64,000 nucleotides of DNA, from positions 310,001 through 374,000 of the forward strand of contig NZ_JAERRH010000007.1 of the NCBI RefSeq assembly GCF_016741855.1, given 5' to 3'. Within the stretch, counting starts at the first letter, position 1. Each line of letters starts with the position of its first letter. Below the pieces are notes generated by a model, which saw nothing but the letters and a program-made list of their open reading frames with translations, did not search any database and was not told the origin of the DNA. This DNA comes from Streptomyces musisoli. Its GTDB lineage: Bacteria > Actinomycetota > Actinomycetes > Streptomycetales > Streptomycetaceae. This document shows positions 24,056 through 32,823 of the stretch, piece after piece. Both the position numbers and the translations under genes were made by a program.

Positions 24056-24592
24056 TCAGGCGAGCGGCTCGTCGTCCGGGTTCACGCCGTTCACCCCGTC
24101 GTCCCCGTCGTCGCTGTCGTCGCTCTCCGTCAGGACGGGCGAGGCGTGGTGCGACCAGAGCTTCCAGCCGGAGGGCGTGCGCCGGAACACGTTCGTGGCG
24201 ACGACGAGCTGGCCGACCAGCGGGCCCAGTTCCGCGCCCTCCTCCGGGGCGGGGCCGCCGCTGAGGATGTTCTCCGTGCAGGTCACGAGGGCGGTGTCGC
24301 CGGTCACGGAGACGTGCACGTCGGTGAGGAAGAATTGGATGTAGTCGGTGTTGGCCATGATCAGGGCGTACGACCTGAGGACCTCCCCGCGGCCGGTGAG
24401 GACGGGCCAGCCGGGGTGCACGGCGGAGATCACTCCGGTGTCCGCGGGGTCGTGGTACTCCTCGTCCACGCCCAGGTCGGAGGGGGTCAGCCAGAGGGAG
24501 GAGACCTCCTCGAAGTCACCGCGTTCGAGTGCCTCGTAGAAGGCGGTGTTGGCGGCCTCCACCTGCTCTACGTCGGTGTGGGGGGCGCTCAC
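24056..24592 (-). CDS. NTF2-like / SnoaL-type protein in the fol operon
   Basis: A 178-residue cone-shaped NTF2-like protein (AANTAFYEALERGDFEEVSSLW, then a Trp-rich closing strand GWKLWSHHASPVL). It ends in a very acidic Asp/Ser-rich tail. Homologues sit between folP and folB throughout Streptomyces, so a role linked to folate metabolism is tempting but unproven. The GTG start overlaps the folP stop (GTGA), so translational coupling with folP is expected. Confidence 0.83.
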   Translation of the reverse strand: MSAPHTDVEQVEAANTAFYEALERGDFEEVSSLWLTPSDLGVDEEYHDPADTGVISAVHPGWPVLTGRGEVLRSYALIMANTDYIQFFLTDVHVSVTGDTALVTCTENILSGGPAPEEGAELGPLVGQLVVATNVFRRTPSGWKLWSHHASPVLTESDDSDDGDDGVNGVNPDDEPLA

Positions 24593-25503
24593 CTGTCTCC
24601 TTCCGCACGGCGCTCGGTGTGGGCTTCCGGCGCGGACCCCGTCGCGCGCGCTCCCTCCACGGCCCGTGCCACCCGGACCGCGTCGGCCGTGGCGCGTACC
24701 TCGTGCACGCGCACCGCCCAGGCGCCGGCGTGCGCGGCGAGCGCGGAGATGGCGGCCGTGGCCGCGTCGCGCTCCCGGGCCGGCGGGGGCGCCCCTTCGG
24801 GCCCGGCGAGGACGCGGCCGAGGAACCGCTTGCGGGAGGCGGCGACCAGCAGGGGGTGGCCGAGGGCGCGCAGGCGGTCGAGGTGGGCGATGAGGGTGAG
24901 GTCGTGCCCGGCCTCCTTGGAGAAGCCGAGGCCCGGGTCGACGACGACGCGGTCGGGGGCGACGCCGCCGGCCAGGACGGCCTCCACGCGCGCGTGCAGT
25001 TCGTCCACGACTTCGGCGACGACGTCCTCGTAGACGCCCTTGACGTTGCCGCCCTCGAGGAAGCCGCGCCAGTGCATGACGACGAAGGGGGCGCCCGCGG
25101 CGGCGACCACCGGGATCATCGCGGGGTCGGCGAGGCCGCCGCTGACGTCGTTGACCAGGGAGGCGCCGGCCGCCAGGGACTGTTCGGCGACGGACGCGCG
25201 CATGGTGTCGACGGAGACGACGACACCCTCGGAGGCGAGGCCGCGCACCACGGGGACGACCCGCCGCAGTTCCTCGGCCTCGTCCACGCGCGTGGCGCCG
25301 GGCCGGGTGGACTCGCCGCCCACGTCGACCAGGTCCGCGCCCTCGGAGACCAGGTCCAGGCCGTGTTTGACGGCGACGGTCGTGTCGAACCAGCGGCCGC
25401 CGTCGGAGAAGGAGTCGGGGGTCACGTTCACGACCCCCATGACCGCGCACCGGTCCCATTCCGGAAGGCCGGCCACTCGGCCGCGCCCGCTGATGTTGTT
25501 CAT
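24589..25503 (-). CDS. folP: Dihydropteroate synthase
   Basis: A 304-residue TIM-barrel enzyme that joins p-aminobenzoate to hydroxymethyl-dihydropterin pyrophosphate; it is the sulfonamide target. Motifs: MGVVNVTPDSFSDGG, VDVGGESTRPGA, SVDTMRASVAE, NDVSGG, DPGLGFSKEAGHD and the late VRVHEV. The ATG at 25503 is preceded by a TACGCT hexamer ending 7 nt away (complement of 25510-25515), suggesting a leaderless mRNA. First gene of the leftward fol operon. Confidence 0.95.
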   Translation of the reverse strand: MNNISGRGRVAGLPEWDRCAVMGVVNVTPDSFSDGGRWFDTTVAVKHGLDLVSEGADLVDVGGESTRPGATRVDEAEELRRVVPVVRGLASEGVVVSVDTMRASVAEQSLAAGASLVNDVSGGLADPAMIPVVAAAGAPFVVMHWRGFLEGGNVKGVYEDVVAEVVDELHARVEAVLAGGVAPDRVVVDPGLGFSKEAGHDLTLIAHLDRLRALGHPLLVAASRKRFLGRVLAGPEGAPPPARERDAATAAISALAAHAGAWAVRVHEVRATADAVRVARAVEGARATGSAPEAHTERRAEGDR

Positions 25504-25545
25504 ACGTTCAGCGTAGGCCCAGGGCGGTGCCGGGAACGCGCGGCG

Positions 25546-25594
25546 GCCCGGGCGGAAGCCCCCGTGCCGGAGGGGGAGGGGCTTCCACCCGGGC
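25546..25594 (-). terminator. Hairpin after the MprF-like gene
   Basis: A perfect 17-bp stem (25546-25562 with 25578-25594) spans the short gap between the end of the MprF-like gene (25622) and the folP start, both leftward. It should insulate the fol operon from read-through. Confidence 0.75.
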
Positions 25595-25621
25595 CTGTCC
25601 TCGGGCCGCACCGCGGGTGCC

Positions 25622-27460
25622 TCAGGCCGCTCGGACGTCCCGCTCGGCCACCGCGTGCGCGCACGGGCGCCCGGCGGCGGACCGGCGCCGGCGCAGGAAC
25701 CGCGGCAGGGGCAGCGCGAGGTCGACGAAGCCCTCCGCCTGCATGGCGGCGAAGCCGATGCGGGGCAGGTCGCCGGAGGCCCGGTAGACCACGAACCGCG
25801 GTTCCCAGCGCGGCTGGAACTTGGCGTTGAACTTGTACAGCGACTCGATCTGGAACCAGCGCGAGAGGAAGACGAGCAGCCCGCGCCAGGCGCGCAGCAC
25901 CGGTCCGGCGCCGATCTTCTCACCGCGCGCGAGGGCGGAGCGGAACATCGCGAAGTTCAGCGAGACGCGGGAGACGCCGAACTTCGGGGCGGCCTGCAAG
26001 GCGGCGACGATGAGCAGTTCGTTCATGCCCGGGTCGGCGCTGCGGTCCCGGCGCATCAGGTCCAGCGACGCGCCGTCCTTGCCCCAGGGCACGAAGTGCA
26101 GGATGGCCTTCAGGTCGCCGTACTCACCCGGTTCGTCGTCGGCCTTGTGGGCGGTGGCGATCAGGCAGTCGCCGTCGGTCGGGTCGCCGATGCGGCCGAG
26201 CGCCATGGAGAAGCCGCGCTCGGTGTCCGTGCCGCGCCAGTCCTCCGCCGCCCGGCGGATCCGCTCCAGTTCGGCCTCGCCGAGGTCACGGATGCGCCGT
26301 ACCCGGGTTTCGTAGCCGGCCCGCTCGATGCGCTTGACCATCTGGCGCACGTTGCGCATCGCGCGTCCGGCGAGCGAGAAATCCGCAACGTCGACCACCG
26401 CCTCGTCGCCCAGTTCGAGGGCGTCCAGGCCGGTCTCACGGGTCCACACCTCGCCGCCCGTCTCCGAGCAGCCCATGACGGCGGGTGTCCAGGAGTGGGC
26501 CCTGGCCTCGTCCATGAAGCGCTCGATGGCACCCGGCCAGGCCTCGACGTCCCCGATGGGGTCGCCGCTGGCGAGCATCACACCCGAGACGACCCGGTAG
26601 GTGACGGCGGCCTTGCCGCTCGGCGAGAACACGACCGCCTTGTCGCGGCGCAGCGCGAAGTGGCCGAGCGAGTCGCGCCTGCCGTGCTTCTCCAGCAGGG
26701 CGCGCAGCTTGTCCTCGTCCTCCTCGGTGAGGCGCGCGGCCGGGTGCTCCGGGCGGAAGGCCAGGTAGATGGTGGTGACCGCGGTGATCCAGCCGAGCGC
26801 GCCGAGGGAGAAGGCGACGGTCCAGGAGGTGTTGCCCTGGTAGTCGACCGGGCCCTCGAAGCCGAACAGTCCGTAGATGACGTGCGTCAGCCGGTCCGCC
26901 AGGCTGGGGTCGCCGATGGTCCGGTTCGGATGAACGCTTACGATGACCAGGCCGAGGGCGACGGAACCGGCGCTCATGAGGACGAAGTTGGCGAGCGCGC
27001 GCCACCTGCTGCGAGGATCGGGCAGGGCGGCGAACTGGTCACGGTGGCGCAGCAGCGGTACGAGCAGCGCGACCGCGATGAGTACGCCGATGAGCGAGTG
27101 CCGGTACGCGAACTGCGCCGCCGCACCCGCCGGAAGCAGTGCCACCGCGGCCCGCCAGGCCCGGCGCTTGTGCCGCTTGAGCCCGTGCGCGAGCAGCAGC
27201 AGCAGCACTCCCGCGCTGAGCGAGAGCGCCGCCGCGAACGGGCCGAAGGAGCCCGGCAGCACCTCGGCCACGGCGTGCATACGGCTGTGGCGGAATCGCG
27301 GGAACACGCCCGCGGCGATGTCCAGGAGGCCCACGAGCGCGGCCGCCCGGCCGACCAGAGCGGGAACGGCTTCGGGGCGGGGGCCGCGCAGTATGCGCCG
27401 CACCCGGCTTGATCGGCCCGGAACCTCGCCCGACATTTCCCCATCTATCCTGATAGACAT
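25622..27460 (-). CDS. MprF/LysX-like membrane protein, DUF2156 aminoacyl-phospholipid synthase domain
   Basis: A 612-residue protein. Its N-terminal half has five to six membrane helices (for example GPFAAALSLSAGVLLLLLA and the ANFVLMSAGSVALGLVIVSV stretch). The C-terminal half from about 260 is the GNAT-like DUF2156 domain (DSLGHFALRRDKAVVFSPSG, then LASGDPIGD) that, in MprF, moves lysine or alanine from aminoacyl-tRNA to phosphatidylglycerol. Expected role: positively charging the membrane against cationic peptides. ATG 27460 chosen; the ATG at 27436 is an alternative. Divergent from the esterase gene. Confidence 0.85.
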   Translation of the reverse strand: MSIRIDGEMSGEVPGRSSRVRRILRGPRPEAVPALVGRAAALVGLLDIAAGVFPRFRHSRMHAVAEVLPGSFGPFAAALSLSAGVLLLLLAHGLKRHKRRAWRAAVALLPAGAAAQFAYRHSLIGVLIAVALLVPLLRHRDQFAALPDPRSRWRALANFVLMSAGSVALGLVIVSVHPNRTIGDPSLADRLTHVIYGLFGFEGPVDYQGNTSWTVAFSLGALGWITAVTTIYLAFRPEHPAARLTEEDEDKLRALLEKHGRRDSLGHFALRRDKAVVFSPSGKAAVTYRVVSGVMLASGDPIGDVEAWPGAIERFMDEARAHSWTPAVMGCSETGGEVWTRETGLDALELGDEAVVDVADFSLAGRAMRNVRQMVKRIERAGYETRVRRIRDLGEAELERIRRAAEDWRGTDTERGFSMALGRIGDPTDGDCLIATAHKADDEPGEYGDLKAILHFVPWGKDGASLDLMRRDRSADPGMNELLIVAALQAAPKFGVSRVSLNFAMFRSALARGEKIGAGPVLRAWRGLLVFLSRWFQIESLYKFNAKFQPRWEPRFVVYRASGDLPRIGFAAMQAEGFVDLALPLPRFLRRRRSAAGRPCAHAVAERDVRAA

Positions 27461-27661
27461 CGCATCCCGTAGTTCTGCGAGAGACCTTGAACCCGGTGCC
27501 GATCGGGCATCCGGCGACATTGCGCCCTCTAGGACGGTGTCTTGGGGAGAGAGGTTCACTCCCCACCGGAAAGTCGGGTCAAAGGCCAAGGAAAGCCCCG
27601 GGCAAACCCTCGCGACGGGCGTGGGTACGACACGGGCGGAAAGCGCAGGCAGGAAGCAGCC

Positions 27662-28789
27662 ATGGGTCTCACGAGCAACAAAGTGCTGGTGCTGGCGATA
27701 ACGATCGCCGTCGTGCTGTTCATCGGCACGGTATGGCTGTGGCCGCGCCTCGCCCGGCAGAACTGGCGGGCCATCGGTGGACGGGTCGGTCTGATGCTGT
27801 TCACCCAGGTGGCGATCTTCGCCTCCGTCGGGCTCTTCGCCAACCAGGCGTTCGGCTTCTACGCGAGCTGGGCCGACCTGTTCGGCAAGGAGACCGACCA
27901 GGGGATCGTCGTCGACCACTCGGTCAACGGCAGCACGGGCGGGCCGCTCCAGGTGGTCTCCACCTCCAATGTGCCTGGTGTGCGCGCCACGCGGCCGGAG
28001 ATGGGCGGGCAGGTCCAGAAGGTGGACATCGTCGGCCCCACCACGCACATCGGCGCACCGGCCTACGTGTACCTGCCGCCGGAGTACTTCCAGCCGCAGT
28101 ACCGCAAGCGGACGTTCCCGGTGGCGGTCGTGCTGACGGGTTACCCGGGCACCGCCAAGTCGCTGGTCACCAAGCTGAACTACCCGAGCACCTCGCAGCG
28201 ACTGGCCAAGGACGGTCGGATGCAGCCGATGATCCTGGTGATGCTGCGGCCGACCGTGGCGCCGCCGCGGGACACCGAGTGCGTGGACGTGCCGGACGGC
28301 CCGCAGGCGGAAACGTTTTTTGCCAAGGACCTGCCGGCTGCCGTCCAGTCGCAGTACCGCGTCGGCAAGCAGCCGGGCAGCTGGGGTGTCATCGGTGACT
28401 CCACGGGCGGCTACTGCGCGCTCAAGCTCGCCATGCACCACCCCAACGTGTACACGGCCGCCGCGGGCCTGTCGGCGTACTACAAGGCGCCGATCGACCC
28501 CACCACCGGTGACCTCTTCCACGGCGACGAGAAGCTGAAGAACCGTTCCGACCTGTGGTGGCTCCTGAAGCACGAGGCCGCGCCCGACACCTCGCTGCTC
28601 GTCACCAGCAGCAAGGTCGGCGAGAAGAACTACAAGGACACGATGAAGTTCATCGACCGTGTCCAGGCCACCAACCGCACCAGGATCTCGTCGATCATCC
28701 TCGAGAGCGGCGGGCACAACTTCAACACCTGGAACCGTGAGATCCCGCCGACGCTCCAGTGGATGAGCAGCAGGCTCGTCGACCACTGA
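27662..28789 (+). CDS. Membrane-anchored esterase (antigen 85 / esterase D type alpha/beta hydrolase)
   Basis: A 375-residue protein. Two hydrophobic stretches (about 8-29 and 41-60) anchor it, and an extracytoplasmic alpha/beta hydrolase follows. The nucleophile is Ser247 in GVIGDSTGGYCA; the acid and His are likely in the SGGHNFNTWNREIP region near the end. The fold resembles mycobacterial antigen 85 and esterase D; mycolyl transfer is not expected in Streptomyces, so substrate unknown. ATG 27662 has AGGAAG 7 nt upstream. Divergent from the MprF-like gene across about 200 bp. Confidence 0.85.
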   Translation: MGLTSNKVLVLAITIAVVLFIGTVWLWPRLARQNWRAIGGRVGLMLFTQVAIFASVGLFANQAFGFYASWADLFGKETDQGIVVDHSVNGSTGGPLQVVSTSNVPGVRATRPEMGGQVQKVDIVGPTTHIGAPAYVYLPPEYFQPQYRKRTFPVAVVLTGYPGTAKSLVTKLNYPSTSQRLAKDGRMQPMILVMLRPTVAPPRDTECVDVPDGPQAETFFAKDLPAAVQSQYRVGKQPGSWGVIGDSTGGYCALKLAMHHPNVYTAAAGLSAYYKAPIDPTTGDLFHGDEKLKNRSDLWWLLKHEAAPDTSLLVTSSKVGEKNYKDTMKFIDRVQATNRTRISSIILESGGHNFNTWNREIPPTLQWMSSRLVDH

Positions 28790-28887
28790 GCCGGCCGCAC
28801 CCCTGACGCCCCGTGAAACCGGCGGCATGGCCGTGTTTTTACGGGGCGGGGGTCCGCGATCCGCCTACTCGCGGTAAGTTTCTGGCC

Positions 28888-30522
28888 ATGCCACGTGGAC
28901 GCCACCGCCATTCCCCCCCTCTGCACCGGCTGTTGCCTCCCTCGGCGATCGCCGGCGTGTCCGTCGTCTGCGCGCTGGGTCCCTGGGCGTTCTCCGAGGC
29001 CACGGTGCTCCGGGCGCTGGCCGCCGCCGCCGCGGCGACGGCGGTCCTCGGCGCGGTCGTGATGCGCCGCTGGGACGCCCAGGCGGGCAGGCAGGTCGCC
29101 GAACTCACGCGCGCGCGTGCCGGAGACGAGTGGCGGTACGAGGAGCGGGTCGCCGAACTGGAGACCGACCTGGAGGAGTCCCGCGAGCTGCGCACGAAGC
29201 TGGAGCAGCGGCTGCGGGCCAAGCGCGCCGAACTCGCGGGCCTGCGCAACGAGCACGCCGCCCTGCTGCGCCGGTACGCCACCGCGGAGACCGAGCGGGC
29301 CACCGCCCTGGAGGGGCGGCGCCTGCTGGAACTCGAGGCGGCGCCGTCCGAACCGGAGCCGACGGCCTCGTCGGTGCCGGCCCTGCCGCCCGCGCGGAGC
29401 GGTGAGCCCGCGGCCGCCGGCACCTCCGAGTCATCCGAGTCGTCCGAGTCGTCCGAGTCGTCCGGGGCAACCGCGGTTTCCGAGGGCGTGCCGGAGGCGT
29501 CGGCGGTCTTCTCGGCCGAGGGCGCGTCACTGTACCGGCGGGCCCTGACGGCTCTTGCCCTGTTCGGCCGGGAGGCTCCGGCGGGGTCCGTGGCCGAGGC
29601 CGGGGACGAGCCGGAGGCGGACGGCGGTCCGGAGGACGAGCGCACCGCGGCCGCGACCGAGCCCCGGAGGGCCGGGTCCGAGGGGGACGAGCCGGGCGGA
29701 GACGAGCCCGGTGGGGACGAGCCCGAAGGGGGCAGGGCCGAGAAGGACGACGCCGAGGAGGACGAGGCCGGGGCGGCCGAGCCCGCGCTCACCCGCTTCG
29801 AGTCGCCGGAACCGGGCGAGTCCGTGACCGGCACGCCGGAGGCGTCCGAGCCGGAGACTCCCGAGGCCGCCGTGCCCGGGAACGAGGCCGCCGTCACCGA
29901 GCACGAGGCCGCCGTGCCCGAGGCCGGGACGGCGCTGCGCGAGGCCGGGGCGGCGCCGACCGGGGCGGGGGCGGTTGTGCCCGAGGCCGGGACGGCGCTG
30001 ACCGGGGCGGGGGCGGTTGTGCCCGAGGCCGGGGCGGCGCTGACCGGGGCGGGGGCGGTTGTGCCCGAGGCCGGGGCGGTTGTGCCCGAGGCCGGGAGCA
30101 CCGCCGGGGAAGAGCACACTGGGGAAGAGCGCGCTGCGGACGGTGTGCGGGACGGCGCCGGTGCGCTGCCCGCGGCCGAGCCCGCCCGTCCCGCGGGACA
30201 GCCGCCCGCCGGGCACTTCACGGTTCCGACCGCGGTGGCCGTCGTACCGGCCGCGCCCGCGCGGCGCCCGGTGGTCGAGGGCGGGTTCGACTTCTTCGGC
30301 ACCCAGAAGGGGGCGTCGGAGGCCACGCTGGACTCCGTGCAGAACGAGGACCTCGCCGACGTCGTCGGTCCCGAGGCGCTCGCCGTGCACAAGGCCGAGT
30401 CCGAGGCCGGGTTCAAGGCCGCCGACGAGCGGTCCCGCGGGGTCGGCCAGGTCATCGACCTGACGGCGCACGACGAGACGGAGCAGATCGACGTCCAGAG
30501 GCTGCGCAGCGCGGCTTCCTGA
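28888..30522 (+). CDS. Repeat-rich acidic coiled-coil protein, one N-terminal membrane segment
   Basis: A 544-residue protein I do not recognise as a named family. Residues 15-57 hold hydrophobic stretches (one or two membrane helices). Residues 65-155 are a charged coiled coil (RVAELETDLEESRELRTKLE). The middle is low complexity: an ESS run, GDEPG repeats, then a 14-residue repeat (ALTGAGAVVPEAG type) near 360-410. The last 70 residues (GGFDFFGTQKGASEATLDSV onward) are the best-conserved-looking part. TAAGTT at 28875-28880 lies 7 nt before ATG, so probably leaderless. It may be a cell-envelope or polar scaffold (inference). Confidence 0.75.
   Translation: MPRGRHRHSPPLHRLLPPSAIAGVSVVCALGPWAFSEATVLRALAAAAAATAVLGAVVMRRWDAQAGRQVAELTRARAGDEWRYEERVAELETDLEESRELRTKLEQRLRAKRAELAGLRNEHAALLRRYATAETERATALEGRRLLELEAAPSEPEPTASSVPALPPARSGEPAAAGTSESSESSESSESSGATAVSEGVPEASAVFSAEGASLYRRALTALALFGREAPAGSVAEAGDEPEADGGPEDERTAAATEPRRAGSEGDEPGGDEPGGDEPEGGRAEKDDAEEDEAGAAEPALTRFESPEPGESVTGTPEASEPETPEAAVPGNEAAVTEHEAAVPEAGTALREAGAAPTGAGAVVPEAGTALTGAGAVVPEAGAALTGAGAVVPEAGAVVPEAGSTAGEEHTGEERAADGVRDGAGALPAAEPARPAGQPPAGHFTVPTAVAVVPAAPARRPVVEGGFDFFGTQKGASEATLDSVQNEDLADVVGPEALAVHKAESEAGFKAADERSRGVGQVIDLTAHDETEQIDVQRLRSAAS
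29945..30095 (+). repeat. 42-bp tandem repeat inside the acidic protein gene
   Basis: About three and a half imperfect copies of a 42-bp unit encode a 14-residue Ala/Gly/Val/Pro/Glu repeat (AGTALTGAGAVVPE and variants). Near-identical DNA between copies points to recent slippage or unequal exchange. Confidence 0.75.
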
Positions 30523-30554
30523 GCTTCCGCCGCCGTACACCGCGACGGCGCACC

Positions 30555-30586
30555 GGGCCCGGCCTCCCCACGGGGGAGCCGGGCCC
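30555..30586 (+). terminator. Hairpin after the acidic-protein gene
   Basis: A GC-rich near-perfect stem (arms around 30555-30569 and 30573-30586, one bulge) closes on a short loop 32 nt past the stop. It probably terminates transcription. Confidence 0.65.
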
Positions 30587-30622
30587 CACGCGTCGGTACG
30601 GCACCGTCGGCACGGCACGCGG

Positions 30623-30663
30623 ACGCGCACGCGCACGCGCACGCGCACGCGCACGCGCACGCG
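30623..30663. repeat. ACGCGC hexanucleotide microsatellite
   Basis: Six copies of ACGCGC plus a partial seventh make 41 bp of strictly alternating purine-pyrimidine sequence in a non-coding gap. Confidence 0.9.
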
Positions 30664-30743
30664 GACGCGGCGCCGTCGGGACCCTTCCGGCGGTCTTCCG
30701 GTGGTCCGGGAGGGTGTTTGCCACGGGTACGGCGCGTGGGCGC

Positions 30744-30846
30744 GGGTCGGTCCGGCGGTCGGCCGGTGGAGCGGGAGGGCGTCCGCCGGGTCGGTCCGGC
30801 GGTCGGCCGGTGGAGCGGGAGGGCGTCCGCCGGGTCGGTCCGGCGG
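30744..30846. repeat. 44-bp tandem repeat, about 2.3 copies
   Basis: Units start at 30744, 30788 and 30832 with a 44-bp period. The first two are essentially identical; the third is cut short. Non-coding. Confidence 0.85.
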
Positions 30847-30945
30847 GCGGATGCGGGTTCGGCCGGTGGTCGTCCGGCGGTCGCCGGTGGCCGGGTGCGC
30901 TTCCGACGTGTCGGTGTGACGTGGGGGCTCGGGTTCGTCCGGTGG

Positions 30946-32292
30946 TCAGTCGGTGGTCATCCAGCGGTCCGGGAGGGCGGCCCGGCGGCCCGTACGGGAC
31001 CTCTCCGCCTGCTCGCCGAGGAACCGCGCGGCCTCCTCCGCGCCCCGCAGACGGGCCGTCACGGTCTTGTCGGCCCCGGTGTCCACGTGGACGTCGGCGA
31101 GCCCCCAGCGGCGCTCCCAGGGCCCCTGGGTGAGCCGTACGCTCTGCACCTTGGCGTGCGGTACCAGCGAGAGCCGGCGGCACAGCAGGCCGCTCCGCGC
31201 GGCGAACACCGTGCCGGTGACCGCGAGCCGGTGCCCGCGCCACCACACCGGCAGGCACCATCGCGCCCCGCGCGCAGCCGGGGACATCTCCGCCGGCACC
31301 GTCACATCGGGCAGCACGCGCGCGACGACCGACTCGGCGATCGCCCGCGGGGCGACCGGTATCAGCACCGAGTTGGCGGACCCGGCCACGTCCAGTTCCA
31401 CCCGCACCCAGCCGGCCCGCCGCCACAGCAGCGGTTCCACGATCCGCACGGTCTGCACCCGGCCGGGCGGCACCGTCTCGTGGGTACGGTCGAGCAGCCC
31501 GTGGTCGATGCGCAGTCCGTCCGGGGACTCGCTCACCGTCCAGTCGAACTCGGCGACGAACCGGCCCACGCTGCTCGCTCCCGCCGTACCGAGCAGCGGC
31601 AGGGCGCTGACGAGGACCGTCCACACGTTCTGGGTGGTGAGCCAGAGCACCGTGGGGACGATCAGCGCGGCGCACAGCGAGCCCCAGGTGGCTCCCGTCA
31701 GCAGCAGGGAGCGTGCCAGCTCGCGCGGGGGCACGTGCACCAGTGCCCGCGCCGGTGCCTCCCCGACCTCGCGGGCCGTCTCGGGCGCGAAACCCGCCGC
31801 GCGCGCGAGCAGCTCGGCCCGCAGGGCGCGCGCCTCCCGCTCGCCCAGATAGGCCAGCTCGTCCTTGTCGTCGGCGCCGACGACGTCGATCCGCAGCCTG
31901 GCGACGCCCGCCACGCGCGCGAGGAGCGGACGGGAGACGTCCACGGCCTGCACGCGCTCCAGCCGGATGTGCGCGGTGCGCCGGAACAGCAGTCCGGTGC
32001 GTATGCGCAGTTCGGTGTCGGTGACCGCGTAGTGCGTGAACCACCACGACAGGAAGCCGTAGAGGCCGGCCGCAGGCACCAGTACCGCGAGTCCCAGCAG
32101 GAGCACCGTGTCGGTGAGCCGCGCCAGCTGTTCCTGCGCGCCGTTCGGGTCGTGCACCGCCCAGCCCGCCAGCACGGCGAGCGGCGCCCACGCCCGGCGG
32201 AAGGGGGTGACCGGGTGCAGCCGGCGCTCGGTGACGGGTGAACGCTCAGATATGCCACCCTCCGCGTCCTCCGCGCGGTCCCGCGATGTCAC
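30946..32292 (-). CDS. Bacterial PH-domain (bPH2 / YdbT-type) membrane protein
   Basis: A 448-residue membrane protein with repeated bPH2 modules (for example DTELRIRTGLLFRRTAHIRLERV, RIDHGLLDRTHETVPPGRVQTV and a third near VFAARSGLLCRRLSLVPHAKV), separated by paired membrane helices. This is the YdbT architecture; the family is implicated in bacteriocin resistance and envelope maintenance in Bacillus. Its GTG start overlaps the stop of the upstream small PH gene (GTGA at 32289-32292), and the pair matches the ydbS-ydbT gene couple. Confidence 0.85.
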   Translation of the reverse strand: MTSRDRAEDAEGGISERSPVTERRLHPVTPFRRAWAPLAVLAGWAVHDPNGAQEQLARLTDTVLLLGLAVLVPAAGLYGFLSWWFTHYAVTDTELRIRTGLLFRRTAHIRLERVQAVDVSRPLLARVAGVARLRIDVVGADDKDELAYLGEREARALRAELLARAAGFAPETAREVGEAPARALVHVPPRELARSLLLTGATWGSLCAALIVPTVLWLTTQNVWTVLVSALPLLGTAGASSVGRFVAEFDWTVSESPDGLRIDHGLLDRTHETVPPGRVQTVRIVEPLLWRRAGWVRVELDVAGSANSVLIPVAPRAIAESVVARVLPDVTVPAEMSPAARGARWCLPVWWRGHRLAVTGTVFAARSGLLCRRLSLVPHAKVQSVRLTQGPWERRWGLADVHVDTGADKTVTARLRGAEEAARFLGEQAERSRTGRRAALPDRWMTTD

Positions 32293-32792
32293 AGGCCCGC
32301 CGATCGTGCCTGGCCCAGCTCGGTGAGCCGGTCGCGCAGGCGTTCCGCCTCGGCCGGGTCCAGGCCGGGGATGGTCGCGTCGGTCGCGGCGGCGGCCGTG
32401 TGCAGCTGCACGGTGGCCAGCCCGAACCGCCGCTCCAGCGGCCCCGACGTCACCTCCACCAGCTGCATCCGCCCGTACGGCACCACCGTCTCCTCGCGCC
32501 ACAGGACACCGCGGCTGATCAGCAGGTCGTCGGCGCGCTCGGCGTACCGCCAGGAGCGCCAGTTGCGTCCCAGCAGCCGCCAGCACCAGGCGGCGGACAC
32601 CGCCGGCAGCAGCGCGCAGAGCGCCCAGGCGGGCCCCGCGAGAAGCCCCGGCAGCAGGCCCGCGGCGACCGCGAGCACCCCCGTCCACACCACCAGCAGC
32701 AGCCGGCGCACCCGCAGCAGACCGGGCCGCAGCCCCCGCCACACCGGCTGGTCCGCCGCCGCTCCGGTTCCTTCCAGGCTCCCCGTCTCCAT
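32289..32792 (-). CDS. Small bacterial PH-domain (YdbS-type) membrane protein
   Basis: A 167-residue protein with two membrane helices (about 30-72) and one bPH2 domain (DDLLISRGVLWREETVVPYGRMQLVEV, then LERRFGLATVQLHTAAAA), as in YdbS. Start ATG 32792 lies 6 nt after a TACGCT hexamer (complement of 32799-32804), suggesting leaderless transcription. Divergent from nuoD, whose own start is only 31 nt away. Translationally coupled to the YdbT-like gene. Confidence 0.85.
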   Translation of the reverse strand: METGSLEGTGAAADQPVWRGLRPGLLRVRRLLLVVWTGVLAVAAGLLPGLLAGPAWALCALLPAVSAAWCWRLLGRNWRSWRYAERADDLLISRGVLWREETVVPYGRMQLVEVTSGPLERRFGLATVQLHTAAAATDATIPGLDPAEAERLRDRLTELGQARSAGL

Positions 32793-32823
32793 GAGGCCAG
32801 CGTACGTAGGGGAAACTGGGGCC

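Larger units (their letters stand above)
30523..30945. other. Repeat-filled 423-bp intergenic region
   Basis: No gene is supported between the acidic-protein gene and the convergent PH-domain gene. It holds a terminator hairpin (30555-30586), a hexanucleotide run (30623-30663) and a 44-bp tandem repeat (30744-30846), followed by GC-rich sequence without a recognisable signal. Confidence 0.7.

Noticed and set aside
25622..28828. MprF-like gene extended upstream to more than 1000 residues
   Set aside because: The extension is antisense to the esterase gene at 27662; the family N-terminus starts at 27460.
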